The notes: generated by a model from the sequence alone, not told the origin. Shown: positions 40,905 to 53,945, numbered from the stretch's first letter. The stretch: 64,000 nucleotides of DNA from Erinaceus europaeus (GCF_950295315.1 NC_080181.1:769026-833025), one strand, 5' to 3'. Program-made: numbers and translations.

Positions 40905-41299
40905 AATACAGTTGTTTAATTTAAGAACTGAGAGTTTTTCATGCATTGCTCTAGAATTGATTTTCTAACTTAATTCTGCTTTGATGAGGAAGTAGACTAA
41001 GTTCCAAGTAAATAGTTTAAGCTAATTAAGACTTGATCATAGACCAGTTTATAGCTTTTCTTGGTGACCTCACAAAATGGCCAAAATCATGCTTTCTTCC
41101 CATTTTGTGTAGAGATCGCCACAATGTCAAGACAATTGGCTAAAAGTTCAAACCTTTTTCGTCCTTTTAATTTCCTATGTCAATTGCTGAAATCTTCAAG
41201 TATGTCAGATTCAATTTATTTCTCAGTTATCAGTTTTACAGCATGTACTTATTTGCTTGTGGAGTGAGCACCTCACCCAAATAAAATTTCAACACTCTA

Positions 41300-41466
41300 G
41301 GCAGCTTTCTTTCTTTGAGATAGAAACCATGAGAGATACCACAGCACCAGAGCTCCCTTCAGAACCGCAGCACTTTCCGTGTGGGGCTGGGGCTTGAATG
41401 TGGGCTGTGTGTATAGGAATCAAACACTCCTCCCTTTCCAGGTGAGTTCTCTCTTCAGCCCACAGC
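41300..41466 (-). mobile_element. degenerate tRNA-derived SINE
   Basis: 'ccatgagagataccacagcac' and 'ggggctggggcttgaatgtg' resemble a minus-strand body and B box, with a decayed head. Confidence 0.5.
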
Positions 41467-44460
41467 ATGTACACTGAAGATATGCTGAGATGCATTAGGT
41501 GCTTGTTGAGGTTGCGGTCTCTCACTAGATAGGAAAACCCACTTCTCATCATAAGCCATATTCTTAGCTGAGGAAAACACTGGGGGGGGGAGAGAATACT
41601 AACAGAGCCATCCCCACATTCTTTTGATTTGTTTGCCTTTTCATTCATTTTAATTTACTGCCAACTCAGCAGGAGATTTTATTTAATTGAATGTTCATTT
41701 AATTGGTTACTGTAGATATGCCTTTCTGACATTCTGTTTTGTGCTTTATTCTGTGCTTTATTCTGGGAGTCTTCTGTGGCTTTGATCTCCAGTTTGTTGA
41801 TCTTTCCTTCTGTAGAATCTAATCTTTTGTTAGTAAGGTCCTAATTCACAGCTCAGCAAGATGCCATGTCCTAGAGACACCACCCTCTCAGTGCCAGGGA
41901 CCAGAAAGCGCTCCTGAGAAAGTCAGTCGCAGGACACACAGCTCACTGTCTCCTCAGCATCAGAATCCATACAGCTGCTCTCCTGATTCATGTCTGGACA
42001 CAGGCTCCTCCTGCATTTCACCCACTGAGGTAGTTTTCCTGCAGAATGGTGACTTCCCTCTCACTGCCTCTTTCCTGACTCAATGTAAAAGTCTTACCAT
42101 ATAAAATTTACAGAGGAGTTAAATTATAAAAGACTTGTATAAGTAATTGAGACTAGTTTTTATATTTCTGAGTCATTGCTTTCCAATAATGTGTTAAGAG
42201 AATAATAACTAATTCATGGAAATTTTTAAAATGAGAGGTCCCTAACTTAAATTGGTATTAAATAGTCAGAAGACAAATTGCATGCACATAATTTGAGGAA
42301 GAAAAAGCTTAAATTAAGTCAGAATATTTTCAGGATAGTTGTTACAGGACACACTATGAGTAATATCACATTATGTTTAATTTATCAAAAATTCTTATTT
42401 GTACATTAAAGAAGAGGTTCTTGCCTAGTTCCCCAATTAAAACATTAAAAGCAGGCATCAAAAATTTGTCCAATATTACTGGGCAAAGTGTGTATCATCC
42501 TTTCTAAGACTTGCATATGCAGCTGTGGAAAGGAGACTAAGAAGAGTGAAGTGGCATTTCACTGCTCAAGGGGACACAGCTTGTTTAATGTCAGAAGAGC
42601 TGCCTTCATCCCCAGGGCCATGGTTTCCCACTGCTCCTCCTCCCTCAAAGCCCCAGAGTGCACAGAAATGTTCTAGGCTGTGAAACCACCAATATAAATA
42701 GGCTGCAACCAAGTAACATGTAGAGTTATCTTTCAGTTATGATATTGCTCCATTACTTGTGTTTTTTTTTTTAATTTTTATGCTCTGTTACTTGTAAGTT
42801 ACAATGAAACAAATGCTAGAGAAGATTCTACTGTATACCAACTTCCTCTACAGCTAAGTGCATCTTTTATACCCCCCTCCCCCACAGCATTCCAGGGTCA
42901 GTACAAGGGCAGACAGTGACTGCACATGTCCTTTGTATCATGATGCCAAGGACATTCTGAAGTCACATGTTCTGTCTGATCAGTGCTTAGTGCAGTGAGG
43001 CACTGAGGTCCAGTCTATGGAAACAGTCATCTTGGGAGTCCACAGAGAATGCAAAGAATCACATTCTTTATCAGAATCCTTAATCCTTAGGAAAGAGCGT
43101 ATCCCCTCAAGTGGTTCCCCAAGGCTCTATATTTACAGTCTTGCCCAGCAAACCTTTCAGCAAATCATTCATTGGAGTGAGTTGTCTGTGTATGTGAACT
43201 GAGTCTTCAGCAAGCTTTTGTTAGATTAAATACTGACCTGAATGATGCTCAAACAATTTAGCCTTAGCCTTTGTGGAAGAAGCTTATCACACCCTTCACT
43301 GTTTCCTAGCCCTGCATTGACTCACCTGCTGGGAACTGAAGCTTGAATTCAGAGAAAGGAGAAGCAGAGCATGTGGGAGCAGACACAGATTTGAGCCACT
43401 GCAGTTCTGTTGGTGTCCTGCAGGCAAAGCTAGGGGGCTCTTTCTGTCTCTCTGTCTGGTCCAGCACAAACCCAAAGCCTGACTTTCATTGGACATCTTA
43501 GGGAACACACTTTCAGCCATATGAGCTATCAGGAAAGACTGAATATTTGATTCAGAGGCAATGATTTCCCAGTCATGCACTTGGGATATAAGCAGATATG
43601 TGGGGGTACAAGAAATCGGGTAAAGAACGCTCAGCATAGAGCCAGAGTGATGATCAGAAGTCTTCAGTCTGCTCCAAGTGTCTCTAGTCAGGGACTGCTT
43701 CGCTTCCAGTAAACCTGTCACCCCAGCCTTTCTGCACATCTGTCTGCCACCCCATCATCTCTTGTTCAATCAACTGATTGCTCCCCTTCGAAGCCCATGA
43801 GCAGTACAGCGGGTGGTGTAATGAACAACCCTGGCTCACCTCAGCTGCCTGATGTTAGGGCAAGGAAGGAGAAGGTAGGTAGCACAGCACACAGTTAAAA
43901 GGAGGGTGTGGTTGAGAGCTTCAGAGTATGGTCTATCCATATTTTATGATTCTGAGCACTGAAACAAGAATTACTTATTCATATCTATTTACTGATCTGT
44001 TTTAGACATTTTTCCACTTTTCTTGACTCCCTCTCATTACTGCACAATAAGTATGTCAGAGCAAACTGGGGTGTCAGAGTTCAGGCAGGAGTCCTAGTAC
44101 TCTTGGGGAGGACCTGGGACATCTCTGTCCCCCACTCTGTGCACCACCAGCTAGTGAGGTGCTCTTCCCCAGAAACAGCCACATTCAAAGACCTGCTGAG
44201 CAACATAGAAACAATGGCTCCTCCTTGGGGAATCAGAAGAGAGAGCTATAACATGCAGCAAAGTCTATCACCTCTTTTCTCCCCAAGGTTCTCCCCCCAC
44301 CCTGCCCTACACTCCCCTGCCACTGCACAGAGTCATCACTTCTCAACTCCAGTCCTTCTGCTCCACTAAACAAGGCATAAATCACCAATAAACTGGTCAT
44401 TCCTTGGGCATCTCCCCCCCAGGACATCCTAGCAACAGCAAGCTCCATGAGCACTGCACT
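41467..44460. other. 3 kb of unassigned sequence
   Basis: No gene supported. 41700-41850 ('tccagtttgttgatctttcc') resembles antisense L1 weakly. A 'gtgctttattct' phrase is doubled at 41741 and 41753. The minus-strand frame at 43296-43739 (147 residues) shows no domain I recognise. Confidence 0.4.
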
Positions 44461-44464
44461 TGAA

Positions 44465-44650
44465 CTTGAACACTGCCTACATGAAGCATTTCACCTAATT
44501 CTATTCCTGTAATGGTATCTTCTCTATAGAGTCATGACCTCCATTTCAAAATAAGTATCTTGGGCTTTGAAAAGACAAGAACTTGTTCAAGCTCACATGG
44601 CAAGAAGTTGAGTAGGGATGCACATCTTACTTTGTCTCTCTTGCTTCCTG
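44465..44650 (+). mobile_element. MIR
   Basis: 'catttcacctaattctattcc', 'gacctccatttcaaaata', 'acttgttcaagctcacatgg' and 'agtagggatgcac' follow the MIR order. Confidence 0.68.
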
Positions 44651-47520
44651 TACCCACTCTGCTGGAGTTATGCCCCAGCCCCTCACTTGGCAGCCAGCAC
44701 CCCTGCAGCCCTACTAAGAGGTGGTTTCCAAGTCTCCAAGAAGCATGTCTCTGAGGTGAAGCTCCCACCTCTCTACCTAGACGGTGTCCACACAAAATGT
44801 TCTGATAGTAAAATACCTACTTATTTTCAAACAAAAAACCCCACCCACTTTTAAAGTTCTCATATGACTTTGTTTAGACTGAAAGAGAAGTAGATCATTC
44901 CCGACTGTCTTCAAGAATTGCATTCATTTTCAGGTATTTAGGCAGAGGTTTGCTAGGCAGTACAGTGAGAACATAGATGGCTCTGACAGCTTCCAGTGGA
45001 AGAGACAGCAGTAAAGCCACCACACAGGTTGATAATGTACAGCAAGATGTGACGAGTCCCAGACAGAATAGAGGAGCTTTCAGAATGCATTAAGGGTCAG
45101 CTATCCCAGTGAGCACTTCCTCTTGACCTTCACACCCCCACCCTGGGCACTTGTGCCCTTCTCTGCCCCTATGCTCCTGCACTTTTGACCACAGGCTGTA
45201 GCTCTGATCAATAGGCACATTCTTTTGTCAAAGTGGGAGCTGAGGCAAAGACAAGAAGTGGTCATAAACCACATCCTGAGGGGAAAATATGGTATCCTGG
45301 TGACAACACCCACCTCCCTGGCCCTCAGCCTCTGGAGCCAGGTCTACTCTTCTTCTGCTCTATCTTCAAGCTTACTACAGGGAGTGCTACAGCGTGGGTC
45401 TCCCATCTGCCCTCAGGGATGCTGGCTCCTCTGACATCCTCCCGAGTGGAGCTTTCATGTGGTATTTATCACCTGCACAGTACCTTGTTCATAATAGTTA
45501 TGAGACGGTATTGAAAGGAGAGTTGAGCTGACTTTGTTCCAGGTTCTTTAGCAGTGTTAGCTCTTCTAACATAACATTTAATGCTCTGTTTCTGAAAGAT
45601 GGAAGGCTGCAGTTTTCCTTGTAGAGAAACCCAGAGCAGTGCACACAGGAGTGCAACCTAGAACTAGGTAACTGGACTAGATGACTGGAGAGCTCCCCAG
45701 CCATTGGGTGCAGACTGCCATGCCTGCATGGAGGTCCTGGCATGTAGGATGCATGTTCCACGTATAGCCTGAGTCACTGGGAAGTCACAGACTTAGGGAG
45801 AAGAGAGTTTATTCTCAGCTCTAGAATCACAGGGGCCACCCCAACCTCTGACATGCGGGTGAGCATTAAATTCTTCTGCCTCAGACTCAGAGCAAATGCA
45901 TGTGCAGCTTGCTGGTTTTGAAGGGGCTGTCCTTGGCCTAGCAGCCACAGAATAAAACACTGATCTTTACCAAGCAGAATGATTTCACAGCCCACATCCT
46001 GAGTCTTAGTCTGTGACAAAGCACATCCCATCCACTCTCCTAGGCCCTCTACTTCCAAGAGCTGTGTCTGTATTCCTCTTTACTAAGAACTTCTGGGCTT
46101 TCATAGCAGCTTAAATTAAATTGGGGGAATATCAATTATGTGATACCTTCAGGAAAGTGATTCCAATTACAGGACCAATCTGTCAAGAAAAGTTAGGAGG
46201 CCAAAACGTTTTAATAGCAGAGTTCCAGTGAACAGAGGATGAATATCATAAGTAGAAGGCGAGTTTCATAATTAGCCTCGCCTTTAGCTAAGTCTCACAG
46301 AAACTGCTCAGGCTCTAACTGCAAGAGCTTGGATGCAGTGGGGGGCTGGGGGGCCCTCAACCTCTGACCATAGAGGGCTCCTGGAGGGCCTTTGAGGGTG
46401 GGGCAGGGAAGGCCCTGCTTGGCCTTTGCTGGGACCAGGCCAGAACAGCAGTCATTCTCCTGAGAGGCCCCACCACCTGAGCTCTCTAGCATGTCATGTC
46501 ATCACCTGGATGCCTCCTTCTCTTCCTCTTCTTCTTTAATTATTTCAATTGTTACTTGAATTAATAAAGCCAATGACCCTGTCCTCCAAACCTTGGCTTC
46601 TAGGTGCCACATAGATACTAGCAGCAAAGCTAAACCCTTATTTTAAAGTAACTGTTCACTCTCTGAAACACACTTATCCTCCTGATATTTTATTCCTTAT
46701 CTAGATGTAACCAAAGCCAACCTTCTAAAGCTAACTGAAGGAGTCTCTGGTCTAAAGAGGCCTTACCCCATGAACCATAAGACCTTACTTACATGTTGAA
46801 CTTTGTCAAGTGTCATCAAGTCTGTCCACCTCAGACAGATGTCCTTCAGCAAAAACACAAAAATAAGAACAGAAAGTTCTCAGCAAAGCAGATCTGATTC
46901 AAATCAAGTGCCACGCTAATGGTTTATCTCTCATGTATAGTATATACATACTCTCATGGCATAAACACTGTTCCAAGAAAAACTGAAGGAACTTCTAGCT
47001 AATGATGCTGCCTGAGACCACTAGAAATAATTTGTTATCCATTCATTCTTCCCCCATTTACTGATACCAATATTGCTTTCATTATTTCTCAGTAAGGACA
47101 TACCCAGACTAGCAGCCAGCTGGGGCAGGGGGTGAAGCCAAAAATACTGTTTTGGGGCCATGGCTAGCAAATGAATGAGGATGTGAGAACAGAAAGAGTG
47201 TGGATATCAGAACATCTGGATGTGAAACTGGGTCACAGAACTTGCCCCAATTCTTGGTAATAAGTGATGGTAATGTGGGAACACTCCGAGTCTGGGAGTC
47301 TCCTGAAAATGGAGAATAAAGATGGCACACAGGATTGCTCAGACAATGCAGAAGACCTGGCAGAGCAGATGAGGCTTACAGATAAAAAGGGGAGACCTAA
47401 ACATAGTTGTCACTGCAATCAGCAGTACTGGAGGCATGGGTGAGTGCCAAGGGAGCTGAGCTGAAGGAGCAGGGAGGTGAGCTCCTCAGAGAGAGGTAAA
47501 GAGGGAAGAGAGGAAGACAC
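44651..47520. other. 2.9 kb of unassigned sequence
   Basis: No recognisable exon, RNA gene or preserved repeat. Open frames are below 95 residues and lack family features. Confidence 0.4.
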
Positions 47521-47524
47521 CAGG

Positions 47525-47672
47525 GCAGGGGACTGTCCTGCATACTGCACATTTGAGGATCCACACTTTATACCCAATGCTGTGCTCATCATCACCAGAA
47601 ATGCCAACAACCACTACTGGAACTTTAGGACAGGACACTGTGCCCCTGGAGCAGAGCTGCCTCAGGAGTACT
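47525..47672 (+). mobile_element. MER5A-like hAT DNA transposon relic
   Basis: 'gactgtcctgcatactgcac', 'tatacccaatgctgtgctca', 'agaaatgccaacaacc' and 'ggacaggacactgtgcccc' parallel the MER5A order from its 'tgtcctgtgcattgtaggat' start to the 'caaatgtcccctgg' end. The minus-strand 129-residue frame here is this relic. Confidence 0.5.
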
Positions 47673-48567
47673 CTTGAGGTGGGGAGCAGGAGGGACCCTG
47701 GCCCACAAGCTGGGGGTGATGATCTTAACTTCCCAGACTGCTGCTGAGAAGGACTGGTTTCTATGGAGATGGTGCCTATGAACCCAATCTGAATGCTAAG
47801 TGAGAATCTGTCACCCTTGAGGGATGGCTGGCATATGGGTGCTGGGCCAAGGGCCCCTGCCCTAGTCAGCTGCATGTCTTACTGTCTGCTGACAGACATG
47901 AGCAGGGAACAGCAGAACAGTTGTCCAGATAATAAATCTCAGGGAAACCATCAGTACATCCCTGCAGGAGTTACAATTAAGATCTTAGCTTCAGGTTAGA
48001 GGGTTGCGGAGGGGTCTCTAGGCCGTGGTCCAGGCTCCACACTCTGTTTGACCAGATGGGCTAGTCAAGCAGTAGGGAGGTCTAAGTGGCAGCACACACT
48101 GAGTAGTCTTTCTTTAAAAACAAACAAACCAGCAGTCATGGGTATTGCTGTGTCAAGAAATACCCCTCAGGTAGAGACAGGGCTCCTGGACTGTGCTGGG
48201 CTGCCCTGGGATCCCTATTTCCCTGGAAGTTTCCATGTGGACCCAGGAATCTGTGTCTTGGTTTGCATGTCTATCTTCTCTGAGGGACTCAGCTTTTGAA
48301 CTCCTGTAGTCTGATATTTCACAATGATGATGTCAGCAACTTCCCGAACAGGAGGCTGGGGTTCAAGATTAAAGCCAGGACAAAAGGACACTGGTGTAAG
48401 ACTAAGAGAGTGGGCAGTGCTGCAGAACTCACTGCAGTGCTACTGAGGAGTCAGAAGGACTCTTGCTGCCTGGCTTCCCAGGAGCCCTTCCTGACACGCA
48501 TTGATCAGGCTTCTTCAGGCCCACTTTGGCACTGTATGTCAATGCACACACTCATAAACGGCTTTTC
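47673..48567. other. unassigned sequence
   Basis: No gene or repeat recognised. Confidence 0.4.
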
Positions 48568-48785
48568 AGAGGCTGGGAGGTGGTGCACCTGATTGAGTGC
48601 ACACATATCACCATGCACAAGGACCTGGGTTTAAGCCCCCAGCCCCCACCTGCAGGGGAAAAGTTAATTTCATTAGCGGTAAAACAGTGCTGCAGGTGTC
48701 TCTGTCTCTCTCCCTTTTTATCCCCTTTTTCTCTCAATTTCTCTCCATTATATCAAGTCAAATCAAATCAAATCAAATTTAAAAG
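48568..48785 (+). mobile_element. SINE family B
   Basis: 'ggctgggaggtggtgcacctg' head, 'ggtttaagcccccagccccc', CT-rich body, and an unusual (AAATC)n pentanucleotide tail at 48756-48778. Confidence 0.9.
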
Positions 48786-48813
48786 ACTCTCTTTAAAAAA
48801 GTTCTTCATTTGC

Positions 48814-48972
48814 TCAGGGAGCTGGCTCAGTTTTTAGAGCACCAGCTTGCATGCTGGAGGTCCCACAGGCCCCAGGCTCAATCCCCAGCACCACAGTATA
48901 CCAGAATTGAGAAGAGCTCTGGCCTCTCTTTTCTCTCTCATTCAGTCTCTAATCAAAACAAACAAATAACCT
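48814..48972 (+). mobile_element. SINE family D variant
   Basis: 'gctcagggagctggctcag', 'agcttgcatgctggaggtcc', 'ggctcaatccccagcacc' and a CT-rich end with an A/C-rich tail. The head departs from the 37.8 kb copy. Confidence 0.72.
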
Positions 48973-49149
48973 TTCAATAAGCTCTTTGTTTAAACTGACC
49001 ACAATAGATAGCTGTAGCCAGAAACTAGAACAGACATCCCCAAATCAACAACAAATGCACTGATATCCTGACCTTTCGGTGCTGAGCAGACCTGGCTCAA
49101 TCAGCTCTCTGAGCTAGAGGAGCCTCTGCTCACCTGTGTTTTCAAGATG

Positions 49150-49280
49150 GCAGCCACTTGTCCACACCACAGAGCCTGAAGGTGAAGTCTTCAACCCTAC
49201 ATCTAGCCAGAGGCTGCAGGTGAAGCCTCCAGCCATCTGTCCACACACACAGAGCCTGCAGGTGAAATCTCCCAGTTCAC
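49150..49280 (+). repeat. local tandem duplication, ~80-bp unit
   Basis: 'gtccacaccacagagcctg' with 'aaggtgaagtc' recurs as 'gtccacacacacagagcctg' with 'caggtgaaatc', and a partial third copy ('gaggctgcaggtgaagcctcc') lies between them. Confidence 0.7.
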
Positions 49281-50336
49281 AAACACAAGTGCAGTTGCAG
49301 GCCTGGCTCAGGAAAGAGCACCCTCCTCTTCTGCACCTGCTGCAAATGGAGAGCTATGCAAATGGAGTAGTCATATTGACCTGCCTTCATTTTGCTGCCT
49401 ATGTGTGCTTATGAGGTCATTAACTGCCACAAAATCATTGCCAAATCCAAGACCATGAGGCTTCTTCCTGTGCTTTCTTCAGAGATGATCCATTTAGTTT
49501 AACCCATATTGAGCTAATTTTCACATATGCTGTAGGGGTGCAATGAGAAATCCAGCACTGCTATTATCCAAGACACCCTGGCTTGAATGGGCAAGTGTAA
49601 ATTCCTGCACTTTGCTGAGCCACGATCTGGGTTAGAAGTAAGACAGCCAGTTTTGTGTAAGGATGTGGGCATGGGGCGGGGGGGTATATGCCTTTCCTTC
49701 CTACCTCCATCCCTGCAGCCCTGAAGACCACTGTCCCCTCCCACAAGGACCCAGTGTCTTTGGGCATTAACAGACTCCCTTGAACATGTACCAGGAAGGA
49801 ACCTGTATCCCCTCCCTCTGCATCATCTGCAGGGAACTTGCTCTTGACCTCATGTCTGTCTCAGGTCAAGCTCCATGTGCATTTCAGTGAGGAGTTCAAA
49901 TCCTTTCTGCCTCACTGTGCCTTCACTCATTGGTTCACATGCTTTTGTGTTCTGGCCACCAATACCTGTGGACACCAGGTATGCATGAGGCACCAGGCAC
50001 AGGTCTTGGAGTAATACTATGGGAAAGGCCATAAAGAACTTACTACTTATTTGAAATTTAAAGCTCCAGTGATTGCTGAAATAATTCAAAATATATCCCT
50101 GAGAATGACAGTCACCCCACTGGATATGGGGTGCAAGCAGTATGGCTCCCCACAGAGGTTCTGTGTTCTGTTGTTTCTCCTGGGAGTGGCTTAGGTGTTT
50201 GCTGCCTATGTCCCTTAGTCATGTGAGTCTGGTTCTGTGGATCTGGAGGGGTAAGGCTCTTTCCCAATGCTCTTGGTACAGCCCCAGAAGTGGTCTAAGG
50301 GGTCCTCTGCATTTCCCAAGCAGTAGCCCTTAAGGA
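49281..50336. other. unassigned sequence
   Basis: No gene or repeat recognised. There is a G run at 49675-49684. Confidence 0.4.
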
Positions 50337-50348
50337 AACTGTCACCTC

Positions 50349-50562
50349 AAGGTAGCAGGCAGTGGTGCACCTGGTTAAGTGCACACATCATAGTACACAA
50401 GGACCAGGGTTCAAGCCCCTTCTCTGCACCTACAGGAGGAAAGCTTCACAAGTGGTGAAGCAGGACTGCAGGTGTCTATCTGTCTCCTTCTCTGTCTCCC
50501 CCTTTCCCTCTCAATTTCTCTATCTTAATGCAGTAACAAATAAATTAATTAAAAAGATTAGA
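50349..50562 (+). mobile_element. SINE family B, first of a fused pair
   Basis: 'ggcagtggtgcacctggttaag' head, 'gggttcaagcccc', CT-rich body and 'aaataaattaattaaaaag' tail, running straight into the next SINE. Confidence 0.88.
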
Positions 50563-50885
50563 GGACTGGGCAGTAGCACGCCAGGTTAAGTGCACATAGT
50601 GCAAAGTGCTGGCAGGGACCAGTGCAAGGATTCTGGTTCAAGGCCCAATCTCCCCACCTACAGGGAGTTCGTTTCACAAGCAAAGAAGCAGGTCTACAGG
50701 TTTCTATCTTTTTCTCCCCCTCTCTATCTTCCCCTCCTCTCTCAAATTCTCTCTGTTCTATCCAACAACAGCAGCAGCAGCAAAACAACAACAACAATGG
50801 AAAAAATATGGCTACTAGGAGCAGTGGATTCATAGTGCAGTCACTGAGCCCCACCAATAACCTTGGAAGCAAAAAAGAAAAAAGG
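50563..50885 (+). mobile_element. SINE family A long form, second of a fused pair
   Basis: 'gggcagtagcacgccaggtt' head, CT-rich body, (CAG)n/(CAA)n stretch, then the 3' module ('gcagtggattcatagtgcag', 'aataaccttgg') and an A-rich tail. The pair together is flanked by aactgtcacctc at 50337-50348 and 50886-50897. Confidence 0.88.
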
Positions 50886-50897
50886 AACTGTCACCTC

Positions 50898-51702
50898 GGA
50901 ACAACTGGAACTTGAGTCAGATGACTCTCTTGTCCTGAAAGGAGCTGCACTTTCAGCTCCCATGCCTGCAGTCACCCCTGAAAGGCACAGGTCTATGAGG
51001 GGTTCTCAGAGACAGGACACTATCTAAAGTGGATCTACAGACAAACAGCCAAGCCCTGCGTTGTCTGACACTAGCAGACACTTTAGTGACACAAAGGCTT
51101 ATATTCACAGGATGACAGGCCTCTGAAAGCTTTCTCAAGGCCTTTTGAAATCTCTCTCTAATGAGGAATTAAAGCTGAAAGAGTGATCATATCAGAGAGA
51201 TTTCCCCCTACTTTCTCTGGACGGAGAAACAAAATCCCTGAATGCTCTTTTGTGACTAGACCAACTGAGTGTTCCTGGAGGAGTTTCTTTCTGAAGCCTT
51301 TAGAAAACTCTAACCAGGTGAGAACAGCCTGCAAAGCCAGTGATCCCCAGGGAGGCTCCAGGGGAAGATGTGCTCTGTGCCTGGGAGCACGGGACTCCTC
51401 TGAACCCCCACCAGGCATAGGGGCAGGAGGAAGAAAGCAGCACATGGTGGTGGTGGGGGCGCTAAGAACAGAGGACTCCCACCTCCCCAACACAGGGGTC
51501 CGGAGGCTGAGAACTTCTGGAAAAGCACCACAGGCCAATGTGGAAACATGACATCCGTCTCCCAACTCCTTTTCCCCAGTAGCTACACGAGGAGACCATT
51601 AGTGCACCTGTGGCACACACAGGCGAGTTCACTTAGTCTGGGCTCCTCTCTCTAAGTGCTGAAAAGCTAAGGAAAGTTAGTGACCAATACGAAACAGTAT
51701 TC
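50898..51702. other. unassigned sequence
   Basis: Overlapping open frames on both strands at 51158-51565 have no recognisable domain and are treated as chance. Confidence 0.4.
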
Positions 51703-51832
51703 TGTGGCCCGGGAAGTGGCACAGTGGGTAAAACATTGAACTCTCAACCGTGAGGTCCTCAATCTGACATCGCATGTGCCAAAGTGATGTTCTGGCTCTC
51801 TCATTAATAAATAAATTAGTCTTCTTAAAACA
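51703..51832 (+). mobile_element. SINE family C
   Basis: 'ggcccgggaagtggcacagtg', 'aactctcaaccgtgaggtcc', 'gccaaagtgatgttctggc' and 'attaataaataaatta'. The B-box region is shortened. Confidence 0.82.
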
Positions 51833-51898
51833 GTGTACATATTAAAAGTGTCAGGATAATGTCACACATGTGGAAAACTTGCAAATCATTAGCTATTT

Positions 51899-52178
51899 CT
51901 TTTTCTGTTTCCAGGGTTCTCTCTGGTGCTTGATGCTGGCACTATGAATCCACTGCTCCTGTGCCTTTTTTTTTTTTTCATCTTATTGGATAGAACAGAG
52001 AGAAATTTAGAGAGAAGGAAGAGATGGAGAGAGAAAGAGAGACACCTGCAGACCTGCTTCACCACTTATGAAGCTTGCCCCTGAAGGTGAGGAGCTGGGT
52101 TCTCAAACCTGGATCCTTGTGTGGGTCATTTGGCTTAGTACTATGTGTGCTTATCTGAGTTCACCACCACCTGGCCCT
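51899..52178 (-). mobile_element. SINE with family A module, minus strand
   Basis: 'tttccagggttctctctggtg' module complement, 'ttggatagaacagagagaaa', 'acctgcagacctgcttcacc' and a head complement ending 'caccaccacctggccc'. Confidence 0.87.
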
Positions 52179-53089
52179 GTTATTTCATTATCTTCATGGG
52201 ATCTCAGGAAGACAGTTGGGGTAAGGTGACATCTGCTCTCTGAGCAGACAATGTGAGCCTAAAGTACAGACAGGTACAAACACCCCTGAACAGCACATGA
52301 CAAAGCACTCAGAAGCCCTCCTCCAGCAAGGCCTGGCATTTTCCTCTAAAACTGGAAAGCATAAATGTGCTTTGGCACAGAGACCACAGTACAATCATTT
52401 GGCATTCGATGGGGTGTCCCTGACAGTCATTGCAGTGTGGATTCCAGTCACATCCCAGCAATTTTGCCATTGCCCTTGCTGTAAAGTCACCTTGCCAGAT
52501 TCTGAATGCAGCTGCAATTATTTTTCAACATTACTTCTAAGCTGATTTTGTTTTCCATGTGCTTATTGATGAATTTTGCTGTTAAGCAGAGATATTTGTT
52601 CTGGGCTAGTTGCAAACCCAGGGAACCTGACAGGACAAGTGCTTCACACAGGCAGCCCTGATGGGCTGTGGGCACTGCTCACACCACATCTTGCATAATA
52701 CCCACAAGCTCCATAGCAAAGCACAGCAAGCCCACAGCCCACCTGCAGAGTGACAGATGAAGGGGTCCCTGTCCATGCCTTCTCTATGCCCAGCTCATGA
52801 GGCTGGGGAGCCCTCACTACTGACCCAGAACAGAAACTATTCACGCTGACTGTGCCCTGGGCTTCTACCCTTCCCGAGCTGTGCTCTACCATCCAGGAAG
52901 ACATGGGCTTGCTGCTCAGTCCTGGGGATACCTCAGAGAGAAGAGTACCCAGTGAATATCCACACTATTGGGCCACATGGCACAAGCTACCCAGGGTTGC
53001 ATCCTTAGATAGTTAAGTTCTATATTTATCAATCTAATAGGATCCGGACATGCTGCACTTTTGGTCATCATTGGGGTATCGCCACCCTG
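52179..53089. other. unassigned sequence
   Basis: No gene or repeat recognised. Confidence 0.4.
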
Positions 53090-53153
53090 GACCAATGTTG
53101 AGAGTGGGAGTGAGAGAGAATGAGAGAAAGAGATAGAGAGAGAGAAACACACA

Positions 53154-53188
<35 letters not shown>

Positions 53189-53282
53189 CAAAGCTTCTTT
53201 CAATGCAGCAGAGGCCAGCCTGAATCTAGGTTACACACACTGTAAACCAAGTGCACTATACAACTAAGCTATCTTGTTATAT
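53090..53282 (-). mobile_element. tRNA-derived SINE with (AC)n
   Basis: Purine-rich tract, an (AC)n run at 53155-53187, and 'aagtgcactatacaactaagc' as a head complement. The microsatellite appears to have grown from the SINE body. Confidence 0.55.
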
Positions 53283-53309
53283 CTCATAGTCCATTTAAAA
53301 CAAATATTT

Positions 53310-53565
53310 AAACTAGAGGGCAAGAAAATTACACAGCATGATCCGTGCATATGCTTCCCATACCTGAGACCCTGAGTTGGACACCCAGAACCATAGATAG
53401 CACCAGGAGAACTCCATGAATGGTAAAGCAGTTCTACGAGCTCTTTCTTCTAGCACGAAAAGAGATAGAGAACAGGAGTTGGACCAGGAAGGCTTCCTGT
53501 AGTGCCATGCATGTGCAAGAACAGGGATTCATTCTCCCTGGCCCACATTAAAAAAAAAAATTAAA
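53310..53565 (+). mobile_element. degenerate SINE
   Basis: 'gagggcaagaaaattacacag', 'cctgagaccctgagttgg' and later 'gagttggaccaggaaggc', ending in an A-rich run at 53550-53561. The head is too diverged for a family call. Confidence 0.4.
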
Positions 53566-53870
53566 TGCCCATGGTTCAATATCTTTCCAAAAATCACTGC
53601 TGATGCTTTCATGTACTTAATTTCCACTGACTGGTTTGTTTTACAGCCTCATGTTTATACTGAATGTTTGTGAGAGAGCCTTAGTCACATCATACACACA
53701 ATTTGAAGCAAGCCTTTGGCATTCCTTTAGTATGATTGGGTCAGATGTTCCATGTGTCTGGACAGAGAGGTGGGGAAACCCTAGGGAAACTCACACGGAT
53801 TTTACTGGTGTTTAGTATCTTCATGGAATCCATTGTTTTCTGTTGCTAATTCTTTCTTCTCTTTCTCTTG

Positions 53871-53945
53871 CCCTTCCTTCCTTCCTTCTTTCCTTCCTTC
53901 CTTCCTTCCTTCCTTCCTTCCTCCCTTCCTTCCCTCATTCCTTCC
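53871..53945. repeat. (TTCC)n tract
   Basis: Pyrimidine tetranucleotide array with a few interruptions, directly upstream of a SINE. Confidence 0.95.
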
